64,000 nt of DNA from UBA6912 sp041611095 (GTDB taxonomy: Bacteria; Actinomycetota; Acidimicrobiia; Spongiisociales; UBA5794). Positions 32,879 through 40,419 of this stretch are shown piece by piece; the first letter of the stretch is position 1; every line of letters begins with the position of its first letter. The stretch is taken from the NCBI GenBank assembly GCA_041611095.1, contig JBFINP010000008.1:1-64000 (forward strand), in the 5' to 3' direction. The position numbers and the translations under genes are program-made. The notes beneath the pieces are model-generated. The model made no database searches. It saw only the letters and a program-made list of their open reading frames with translations, and was not told the DNA's origin.

Positions 32879-34297
32879 TCAGTTGAGCGGAGTCCACAGG
32901 AGGGTTGCCGGCTGGAATTGGCTCCATGCGAACCAGAACGCCTGGTGGCCGGTCAGTTCGTTGCCCTCGCTGTCCACGGCTCGTATGCCGCTGCCGTCGG
33001 CGATGACGACGACGCCGGCCAGCTCGACCTGCTTCCCATCCTCGATCGCGGCTCGGGCGGCGACGACCGGAAACGCCACCTCGGTGCCGTCCGGAGCGAC
33101 GACGCCGAGAACCGGCTCCTGGGCGGGGAGGCGGGCGTCGACGTCACCGACCGGGAAGATCGGACCGGCGTCGTCACGTCCCCGCAGCGGATCGTCTGGG
33201 TAGACGCGATCGATGCCGCCGTCACGGGCGACGATGGTCGTCTCGGGATGTTCGGCCTTCCAATCTCCCCACGTCGACGTGACCACGGAGAGCTGCTCGA
33301 GAACCACGCCCTGATCCTGGAGGGGGCCGGACACAGCATTTCCACGGAAGGTGTCGAACACCGAGAAGGTGGTGAGCTCGTACATCACCTTGTTGGACCG
33401 AACCAGCAACCCCGAGGTGCGCATCACGAGCGGCTCGGAGCGACCGGCGACGTCGTCGGTGTAGTAGGCCTGGGCGGAGCCGCACAGGGTGCAGTAGGGG
33501 ATGGCGATCCGGCGCCCGCCCAGCGTGTCGTTCACCATCTCGTGCACTTCCATCTGGTTCTTCGGATACGCGCGCGCCTCGCCGTCGACCACGACGCCGA
33601 ACACGATCGAGTCGTCGGGGTACCAGTCGCCCTCCGCCGCACCCGTCACTCCGGGATCGTCGAGCGCGGGGATGCAGCCCCGGGGACAGGGCAGCTGGTC
33701 GCCGTACACCCGGTCGTCGATCAGCACCCCACCCCACGACAGCACGCGCCAATCGATGGCCGCATCGGGGTCGTCGAAGAACGGCTTCCACTTGGGCTCG
33801 ATGATCTCGAAGGGGATGCGTTTCCAGTCGAGGTAGCCCGGCGGTGCCGGCACGTCCCATGCGATGAGGTGGTTCGTCACGCTTTGCCAGGGACTCCGAG
33901 CGCTCAAGGGATCCGCGGAGATGTCGGCTCCCGTCAACGCCTCGAAGGCGTCCACGGCGGCGGTCTGCTCCGCACCGGCGCCGAAGAACCGCAGGATGTC
34001 GGCCAGGAGCCATGCCACGCGAGCATCGCCCGACTCCCCGATCCGGGCCACGAGGTCGGCACCGAACCCGGTCTGGAGCGAGGCGAACAGAGTGTCGAGG
34101 TCGGCGGCCACTTCCGGAGCGAGCTCACCTGTCGGGATCTCGGGAGCGTCCGGGAAGGCGTAGCCGGTCTGGGAGGCCAGGGCCGCCGGCGGCTCTGGAG
34201 CGACGTCTTCAGCCGCTGCGGTGGTCGCTGCGGTTTCCGTGCCGCCGCACGCAGAGGACATCACGACGACGACAACCAAGACGAGGGACCACCGCAT
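32879..34297 (-). CDS. DUF3179 lipoprotein
   Basis: A 472-residue protein with a lipoprotein signal (hydrophobic run ending SSAC) and a DUF3179 domain (about residues 180-470). Family features visible: PALDDPGV, YPDDSIVFGVVVDGEARAYP, GRRIAIPYCTLCGSAQAYY (a C-x-x-C pair) and MRTSGLLVRSNKVMYEL. It is likely anchored outside the membrane. The function of DUF3179 is unknown. The start ATG is 197 bp downstream of the FtsK-like gene stop; a terminator-like hairpin lies between them. Confidence 0.9.
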   Translation of the reverse strand: MRWSLVLVVVVVMSSACGGTETAATTAAAEDVAPEPPAALASQTGYAFPDAPEIPTGELAPEVAADLDTLFASLQTGFGADLVARIGESGDARVAWLLADILRFFGAGAEQTAAVDAFEALTGADISADPLSARSPWQSVTNHLIAWDVPAPPGYLDWKRIPFEIIEPKWKPFFDDPDAAIDWRVLSWGGVLIDDRVYGDQLPCPRGCIPALDDPGVTGAAEGDWYPDDSIVFGVVVDGEARAYPKNQMEVHEMVNDTLGGRRIAIPYCTLCGSAQAYYTDDVAGRSEPLVMRTSGLLVRSNKVMYELTTFSVFDTFRGNAVSGPLQDQGVVLEQLSVVTSTWGDWKAEHPETTIVARDGGIDRVYPDDPLRGRDDAGPIFPVGDVDARLPAQEPVLGVVAPDGTEVAFPVVAARAAIEDGKQVELAGVVVIADGSGIRAVDSEGNELTGHQAFWFAWSQFQPATLLWTPLN

Positions 34298-34405
34298 TGC
34301 CTGGACCAACGTACCCCCACCCAGGATCGTTCCCGCCACCTGCAAGGCGACGCGAAGCGAGCCCGGGGGTGCTCGAGAGAGGATGCTCCGCGACCCCCTC
34401 GATCC

Positions 34406-34434
34406 GCGGTGCGGCGACTCCGCCACCGCACCGC
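34406..34434. terminator. Hairpin after the type VII ATPase gene
   Basis: GCGGTGCGG (34406-34414), an 11-nt loop, then CCGCACCGC (34426-34434): perfect 9-bp arms, 61 bp downstream of the FtsK/EssC-like gene stop and before the DUF3179 gene. No T-run follows, so efficiency is uncertain. Confidence 0.4.
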
Positions 34435-34494
34435 ACAACGAGCCGACCGAGAGGCCGCTGCTCGCAACTCGCTCGAAGTCCGCTTCGGGCGAAA

Positions 34495-37400
34495 TCAAGG
34501 TCGTGCGGCTTGCACCAGCTCGACCGCTCCGCCCCCGATCAGGTACCCACGACCCGGAGGCATGCCCGCCGGGACGTGGCGCGGCATCGGGGTGCTCCAC
34601 AGGTCACCGTCGAGTCCGGGGCTCGGCCGGAGCCACAGGCCGAGCCGTGAGCGGCAGAGCGCCTTCGCCCAGTGGTTGTAGACGGTCTTGAGATCCCGTC
34701 TCCCGGCCGCGATGACGTGCAGATCAGGCCGTCGCGTGGCCGCGAGCTCGGCGAGCACGCCGGGGTCGTCGACGGCATCGGCGTCGTCGATCAGCACGAG
34801 CTGCGGACCGGGGGCGCCGACGAGCGGAGTCAGCGTATCGGCCAGGGCGTCGGGATCGGTGACGAGGCGCGCGATGCCTGCCACCTCCCGCAGTGCCGAG
34901 CGACGCAGGGCCACCGCGGTGAGGGTCACGTCGGGACAGCATTGGGACATCATCTCGCCGATGGCACACAGCGTCGTGGTTCGGCCCGAGCGCGGCTCGC
35001 CGGCGACGAGCACGTGGTCGCCTGCGCCGAGCGGAAACCCGACGGGCTCGAGGAACGTGTCGCCGATGCCGACCGGCAAGAACCATTCGTGTTCGGTGAG
35101 GACGAGGCCGTCCACCACGGCGGGGATCTTGACCTCTGTGGGGAGCTGCTCGATCGTAAAGGGGCCACCGTTGACCCGAGCCGGCCCACCACCCCCGAAG
35201 CGCTCGACCGCGGCCTCGATGCCGTCCCGCCCGGCGAGGGCGATCTGCACGTCGCGCTTCGTGCCCACGTCGATGGCACGACCGTTCGGAAGGTCGGAGG
35301 GAATGGCCCGCAGGCCGAGCGTCGCCGCAGCGAGCGGATCGGCGAGACGGAGGACGAGCTTGTTGGGAATCGTCGACAGCACGGCGAGGGGCACGGCGTT
35401 CGGTCGCGTGCCGGACACGACGGAGACGACACCCACGGAGGGACCTTCGGTGATGACTCTGTGGAGCGCGTCTCGCACGGGCGTGTCGGCCGCCGCATCG
35501 AACGCCGCCGAGAAGCCGGCGAAGTTGTCGACGAAGACCACGATGCGCGACCAGCCGCCGCCGCGCCCTCTCATGCCGCCGTCGACCTTGCGCCGCTCGA
35601 CCTCCTCCGACAGCCGGCGAACGAGCCGGAGCTGCCGGTCCCGCTCACCGGCTCCGACGACTGCGCCCACATGCGGCAAACCGCCGAGCGGCGCCAGGCC
35701 GCCCGCATCGAAGTCGAAGGCATAGAGATGCAGCTCGTCGGGATCGGCCGTGCCGGCGAGAGCGAGCGCGATGGTGGCCAGGGTCGACGTGCCCCCCGAG
35801 CCCGTGAGCCCGAAGACGGCCAGGGAGCCGTCCTCGGGGCTCCACCACATGGTGCTCCGGCGCTGGTGATCGGGCTCGTCCACCAGTCCGAGCGGCACGG
35901 ACCACCGCCCCGGGGCGCCGTCCTTCGCCAGGTCGTCCAGGGTGATCGCCCGGGGAAGAGGATCCGGCCATGGTCTGCGAGGCGGCCGGATTCCGGCGCG
36001 CCGGGCGGCCTCGATCGTGGCGGCTACGAGGACGTCGAGATCGGTGGCCGCGTCATCGTCGGATGCAACGTCCGGGGACGGCGTCTCGAAGGGGTCCTGC
36101 TCCGAAGCGAAGCGGAAGCGGCGCACCATCGGTCCCGTCCGATCGGCACCCGTCCGATGCACTCCGGTGACGAGCGCCGCCTGGAACGGGACGACCTCTC
36201 CGGGACCGAGCCGGACGAAGCCACGACCGGGCTGGGAGCGGGCGATGGCTGCAGCGCCAGGGTCATCGAGCACGTCCACCGAGTCGGTGCGATCTTGGAC
36301 CCGGAGAGCGATCCTCAGGTTGGTGTTGGCCCGCACGTTGTCACGGATCACACCGGCTGGGCGCTGTGTGGCGAGGAGCAGGTGGACCCCGAGGCTGCGA
36401 CCCCGTGCGGCGATGTCGACGAGGGCATCCATGAAGTCGGGCAGCTCCTTGGCCAGGGCGGCGAACTCGTCGATGGCGATGAGCATCCGCGGCAGCGGCT
36501 CGTCGGGGCCCATGGCCAGGTAGGCGGGGAGATCGTCCGCGCCGGCATCGCGCAGCCGACGCTCCCGATGGCGCAGCTCGGCTTCGAGGCAGCCGAGCGC
36601 CCGCTCGGCGAGGCGGTCGTCGAGGTCGGTCACCATGCCCACCGTGTGGGGGAGATCGGCACACGCATCGAACGCACTCCCCCCCTTGTAGTCGATCAGC
36701 ACGAAGGTCAGCCGATTCGGGTCGGCCGTCACCGCCAGCGAGGCCACGAGCGTTCGCAGCAACTCGCTCTTGCCGGACCCGGTGGTGCCGGCGAGCAGGG
36801 CGTGCGGGCCGTCGGCGACGAGATCGATCCACAGGTTGCCGGTCTCGGTGACCCCGATCGGCGCCGCGATCGAGCTTCTTCGGGCGCTCCGCTCCCAGCG
36901 AGCCCGGATCGACTCGGGAGCCGGCGGCCGTTCTCCGAGGAGATCGCGCAGCCGGACCGATGACGGCAGCTCCGCTCCGGGCTCGATGCGATCCGGGTCG
37001 TCGTAGCGGGTGAGGGAGCGGGCGATTCGCCTCGCCTCCCGCTCCGGGAGGCCGGCCGCAGCCGCCATACCGGTGTCGCGCCCGGCGCCTCCGATGCGCA
37101 CGGCTCCGGCTGCGACCTCGGAAACAACGGTGCACACGGACGGCAGCTCGGATCGACTGCGAGCGATCACCAGACCCGCGACGGGCAGACCCCGGCCGCC
37201 GAGCAAGTGGCGAAGCCCCGCCAGCTCCGGTGCCGCCAGCGTCTCGACGTCGACGACCAGCAAGGTGAGCGGCATCGCCGGGGACGCAGCTCGCCCTGAC
37301 ATGGGGCCCCCGGCACGCTCGCCCCCTGGTCCCACCGATGCCAGCTGGGCAACCAGCCCTGTGCGCTCCTCTGTTTCGCATGCGAGCAGCCGCCTTCCGG

Positions 37401-38673
37401 CGCTGCCGTCGACCACCGTGTGCGGAAGCCACTTCACCCAGCCCCAGTCCAGGGGATGATCGGTGACCACGGCGACACGGAGATCGGAGGGCCCGTGAAG
37501 CGCGGCCGCTTGAGCGACGAGGCTGCGCACCGTTGCAAGCGCGTGTTCCCGCGCTCCGGCGACACCGAGGGTCTGGCCCCCCTGCAATCCCACCGTCAGC
37601 GGGCACAGGGCCAGCCGACCATGTCGCTCGAGGGTGGCCCTGATCTCAGGTGGAGCCGCGTCCGGGCTGCGGTCGAGCCGGGGCAGCCATCTCGGTCGTC
37701 CGTACCCGACGGTGAGTCTCATGAAGTCGGCGTGTGCCGGACGCCGCTCCCACATGCCGAGGCCTCCCTGTGCAATCGATGCGATCGCAGCCACCGTGGG
37801 CTGGGTATGGCGCCGGCGGAGGGACTCGGCCGTGCGCTCAGCGGCGAGACGGGCCGTCAGCGCCTCGGCGGCGACGGCGATGTCGGCTGCGGACGTCCGT
37901 CGGAACTTTCGGGACCGGCGCTTGTCATCGAGCCAGCTCGCAAACATCATGATCGGTCCGAGCAACGCAAACAGGGCCATCCGGGGATGGATCACGATTG
38001 CGAGCGTGATCCCGAAGAGCACCGGGACGAGGAGCGCCGCGATTCCCATCCGTGCCCTGGGGGCCGGAGGCCGTGGCTGCTCGGGAAGGACCACGGTCGG
38101 CGCCGGCTCGGCCTCGACGAGCCGTGGTGGCCGGTTGAACGCCACCGTCCCTCGCCTGGCCGGGATGGTGCGCAAGGGTCGCAATGCCGAGGGCTCCCGG
38201 ACGGCGAGCACGTTCCCGCCCACCTCGAGCAGATCGGTGGGACCAATCCGCCGGCTCGGTCCCGTTGGGCTCTGCGCAACCCGTACCGTGGCGTCGGCGG
38301 CGACATCGAGCCAGAGGTGCTGGGGTGCGACCCCGGCGGTGCGGAGGCGGATCGTCACGGTGGAGCTCGAGCCGAGGACGTGGCGGCCGGGCGGCAGCGA
38401 CACACTCGTTCCCGACGCCGGGCCTCCGACGACGCACAGGTCGACGACGCCGCAACGAGAGCCGGTGCGCTGCAGAGCGATCTCCGCCCCCGCCGCAAGC
38501 CCGGCGTCATCGAGACGGTCGCTCGCCCGGCGCGCCTCCCCGTCCACGAACACGACTTCGGTGGTCTCACTCCTCGGGAGGGCGAGTCCGATGAGCGAGC
38601 CCAGCGTGTCCGAGGCGTCGGCCATGACGTCAATGTCGTGCTCCTCGCCACCGCTGTTCAGGACGAGCTGCAT
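34495..38673 (-). CDS. Type VII secretion FtsK/SpoIIIE-family ATPase (EssC/EccC-like)
   Basis: A 1392-residue T7SS motor. The N-terminus has a ubiquitin-like YukD-type stretch (about 1-70) and an FHA-like beta domain (about 80-165), then two TM helices (about 208-246). Three ATPase modules follow. D1 is intact: Walker A GTTGSGKSE (629-637), Walker B MLIAIDEF (730-737). D2 has GLTGSGGTST (955-964) with Gly for the P-loop Lys. D3 has GEPRSGRTTT with Arg for Lys. Only D1 can be a normal ATPase. The N-terminal FHA-type layout resembles Firmicute EssC more than mycobacterial EccC. ATG at 38673 is 2 bp after the WXG100 gene stop; a longer frame would run through that gene. Confidence 0.9.
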   Translation of the reverse strand: MQLVLNSGGEEHDIDVMADASDTLGSLIGLALPRSETTEVVFVDGEARRASDRLDDAGLAAGAEIALQRTGSRCGVVDLCVVGGPASGTSVSLPPGRHVLGSSSTVTIRLRTAGVAPQHLWLDVAADATVRVAQSPTGPSRRIGPTDLLEVGGNVLAVREPSALRPLRTIPARRGTVAFNRPPRLVEAEPAPTVVLPEQPRPPAPRARMGIAALLVPVLFGITLAIVIHPRMALFALLGPIMMFASWLDDKRRSRKFRRTSAADIAVAAEALTARLAAERTAESLRRRHTQPTVAAIASIAQGGLGMWERRPAHADFMRLTVGYGRPRWLPRLDRSPDAAPPEIRATLERHGRLALCPLTVGLQGGQTLGVAGAREHALATVRSLVAQAAALHGPSDLRVAVVTDHPLDWGWVKWLPHTVVDGSAGRRLLACETEERTGLVAQLASVGPGGERAGGPMSGRAASPAMPLTLLVVDVETLAAPELAGLRHLLGGRGLPVAGLVIARSRSELPSVCTVVSEVAAGAVRIGGAGRDTGMAAAAGLPEREARRIARSLTRYDDPDRIEPGAELPSSVRLRDLLGERPPAPESIRARWERSARRSSIAAPIGVTETGNLWIDLVADGPHALLAGTTGSGKSELLRTLVASLAVTADPNRLTFVLIDYKGGSAFDACADLPHTVGMVTDLDDRLAERALGCLEAELRHRERRLRDAGADDLPAYLAMGPDEPLPRMLIAIDEFAALAKELPDFMDALVDIAARGRSLGVHLLLATQRPAGVIRDNVRANTNLRIALRVQDRTDSVDVLDDPGAAAIARSQPGRGFVRLGPGEVVPFQAALVTGVHRTGADRTGPMVRRFRFASEQDPFETPSPDVASDDDAATDLDVLVAATIEAARRAGIRPPRRPWPDPLPRAITLDDLAKDGAPGRWSVPLGLVDEPDHQRRSTMWWSPEDGSLAVFGLTGSGGTSTLATIALALAGTADPDELHLYAFDFDAGGLAPLGGLPHVGAVVGAGERDRQLRLVRRLSEEVERRKVDGGMRGRGGGWSRIVVFVDNFAGFSAAFDAAADTPVRDALHRVITEGPSVGVVSVVSGTRPNAVPLAVLSTIPNKLVLRLADPLAAATLGLRAIPSDLPNGRAIDVGTKRDVQIALAGRDGIEAAVERFGGGGPARVNGGPFTIEQLPTEVKIPAVVDGLVLTEHEWFLPVGIGDTFLEPVGFPLGAGDHVLVAGEPRSGRTTTLCAIGEMMSQCCPDVTLTAVALRRSALREVAGIARLVTDPDALADTLTPLVGAPGPQLVLIDDADAVDDPGVLAELAATRRPDLHVIAAGRRDLKTVYNHWAKALCRSRLGLWLRPSPGLDGDLWSTPMPRHVPAGMPPGRGYLIGGGAVELVQAARP

Positions 38674-38675
38674 GT

Positions 38676-39005
38676 TCAGAACACGTTGGGCGGCGTGGAG
38701 CCACCCGAAGGTACGGGGACCGGATCGGTGGCGGCACCAGCCGCGGCGGCGGCCGCGATAGCCGCCTCGGCCTCTCGTTGCGCTGCGGCGGCGCCGTCGA
38801 GTGAAGCGGCCACGCTGCGGAGCATGTCGGCCGTCTCTCCGAGACGTGCTGCCTCGGCGGATGCCTCCTCGACGAAGGCATCCGCAGCAGGGCAGTCCCA
38901 CGCCTGATAGGACAGACCGGGAAGACCGTCGAATGCGGTCTCGATCTGCGAGGCGTAGTTCCGCAACGAGTCGGCTGCCGCCTCCTTCTCGTACGCCGTG
39001 GACAC
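38676..39005 (-). CDS. WXG100-like protein B
   Basis: A 109-residue helical protein of WXG100 size: helix 1 (KEAAADSLRNYASQIETAFD), a turn around YQAWDCPAAD where Cys replaces Gly of the W-x-G motif, and helix 2 (AAADAFVEEASAEAARLGETAD), followed by an Ala/Pro-rich tail. WXG100 proteins are T7SS substrates that form dimers; this one may pair with the protein encoded 24 bp upstream. GTG start; the stop is 2 bp before the ATPase ATG. Confidence 0.8.
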   Translation of the reverse strand: MSTAYEKEAAADSLRNYASQIETAFDGLPGLSYQAWDCPAADAFVEEASAEAARLGETADMLRSVAASLDGAAAAQREAEAAIAAAAAAGAATDPVPVPSGGSTPPNVF

Positions 39006-39029
39006 GCGGTTCCCGATTGGGGGTCGAGC

Positions 39030-39305
39030 TCAGACGGCGCCGTGGAAGACCAGGTCGTACTCGGCGGCCTTGTCCTCGAGCGCCTTGCTCGTCGCCTCCA
39101 TGTCGGCCTGGAGCTGTTCCAACATCGGCTTGTACTTGTCGGCGAAGTCGGCGTTGAACTGCTCGGCGATGCCGCCCGTCCAGATCAACGCTCCGATGGA
39201 CGACGTGACCGATCCGATGACGTCACCGACACTGCCTGCGCTCGTCGTGAACGTGGCGCCGGTGTTGCGCAGCGTCTGGGAATCAACTTGCTGAGTGCCC
39301 GCCAT
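39030..39305 (-). CDS. WXG100-family protein A
   Basis: A 91-residue helix-turn-helix hairpin protein with WTGGIAEQFNADFADKY (the W-x-G turn and helix 2) and a helical N-terminal half. Size and motif fit WXG100/ESAT-6-like T7SS substrates. No Y-x-x-x-D/E export motif is evident at the C-terminus. ATG at 39305 has GAGGGAG upstream; a longer open frame would begin in the promoter region. It heads the WXG100-WXG100-ATPase operon. Confidence 0.87.
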   Translation of the reverse strand: MAGTQQVDSQTLRNTGATFTTSAGSVGDVIGSVTSSIGALIWTGGIAEQFNADFADKYKPMLEQLQADMEATSKALEDKAAEYDLVFHGAV

Positions 39306-39357
39306 GACGTAGCTCCCTCGCTCATGACCCAGGGCCTGTCCCAGGTCGATCGCCCTG

Positions 39358-39386
39358 ACCGTATGACGTTGTTTGACGGCTGTCAA
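39358..39386 (-). promoter_or_regulatory. Sigma-70-type promoter for the type VII operon
   Basis: Minus strand: -35 TTGACA (39386-39381), 17-bp spacer, -10 TACGGT (39363-39358), 53 bp before the first WXG100 start. The -35 lies within a dyad TTGAC-N4-GTCAA (39373-39386), so TTGACG faces the divergent genes at the same spot, giving two opposed -35 elements in the 163-bp intergenic region. Confidence 0.55.
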
Positions 39387-39468
39387 GCGTGTTTTCACCT
39401 TTTTATCCTGGTTAAACATATGCTACGCTGTGTCTGGTTTATGGGAATGCCGTCAGGAGGAGGACCAG

Positions 39469-40419
39469 ATGCAGGACAGACCGACAGCACCGTCCCCATT
39501 GCTCGAGCTGCTGGACATCGGCCTGGACGAGCAGGTCGACGACGACGTCGCCCCCGTCGGCGCACCGTCACGGGCGAGGAAATGGACGCCCCTCACGATC
39601 GCCCTCATCGCGGCGCTGGGTCTGGGTGTCGCCGTGGCCGCCTGGGCGATGAACAGTTCGGCCGGGGGCGCCGCACCTTCCGAGCCCGCACCCAGAGCCC
39701 TGTCGGTGGAGGGGTTCGCCGAGCTCTATGTGGCCAGGTATCTCACCGCCGAAGGCGATACCGGCGACGCCGCCCTGCGCCACTTCTACCCCACGGCACC
39801 AGATGGTGCTGCGCCCCTAACCAACGACCGCTACGTCGTGCGCACCGCCACCTTGGAGACCAAGGCCATCGGTGGGCACGGATGGGAGTTGCTCGTAGCG
39901 GCCGAGGTGCTCACGTTCGACGGCACCGGCTACGTGAGCGACGGAACCCACCACTACCTCGTCGCCCTGGCAGCCACGCACACCGGTCTCGCCGCCACGA
40001 GCCTCCCGGCACGTGTCAGCGGTCCGCAGCCCGCTCCGGTCATCGCCACGGTCAGGGGTGAAACGGTCGAAGACCCGGCGATCCTCATCCTCGTCGACGG
40101 GTTCATCGCCGCATACGCCACCGGCCAGGGAGACCTGCGCAGCTTCGTCGCCGATCCCGAATCACTCGCACCGCTCGATCCGCCTCCCTATGCATCGGTC
40201 GAACGGCGCACGCTGACGGGTTACGTCACCGAAGACGGCACGCTGCGGCTCCGGCTCCTGGCGGAGGCCACCGGTCGGGACGGCGTTCCCGCGCTGCTCG
40301 AGTACCACCTCTCCGTGGTCATCGACGGTGGTGCGGTCGAGGTGGACGGCCTCGCAGCAGGGCCGGAGTTGATCGAGCGGGCAGGAGGAATGGATGGGAA
40401 CGAACTGGGCGACGCCTGA
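39469..40419 (+). CDS. Membrane-anchored protein of the type VII locus (TcpC/NTF2-like)
   Basis: A 316-residue protein: cytoplasmic acidic N-terminus (about 1-37), one TM helix (about 40-60), then two similar extracytoplasmic alpha+beta domains. Each begins with a helix (SVEGFAELYVARYLTAEGD; DPAILILVDGFIAAYATGQG) followed by strands, as in NTF2-like/TcpC (VirB8-type) proteins. TcpC-like is a pattern-level suggestion only. AGGAGGAGG precedes the ATG. It is divergent from the WXG100 genes and its last 26 bp overlap the next gene, so it probably belongs to the secretion locus. Confidence 0.65.
   Translation: MQDRPTAPSPLLELLDIGLDEQVDDDVAPVGAPSRARKWTPLTIALIAALGLGVAVAAWAMNSSAGGAAPSEPAPRALSVEGFAELYVARYLTAEGDTGDAALRHFYPTAPDGAAPLTNDRYVVRTATLETKAIGGHGWELLVAAEVLTFDGTGYVSDGTHHYLVALAATHTGLAATSLPARVSGPQPAPVIATVRGETVEDPAILILVDGFIAAYATGQGDLRSFVADPESLAPLDPPPYASVERRTLTGYVTEDGTLRLRLLAEATGRDGVPALLEYHLSVVIDGGAVEVDGLAAGPELIERAGGMDGNELGDA

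Noticed and set aside
32294..34681. A 795-codon plus-strand frame
   Set aside because: Antisense to the DUF2807 and DUF3179 lipoprotein genes; translated product is low-complexity His/Arg/Gly-rich.
34672..38907. Long plus-strand frames across the secretion ATPase
   Set aside because: Shadow frames of a strongly supported EssC-like ATPase with conserved Walker motifs.
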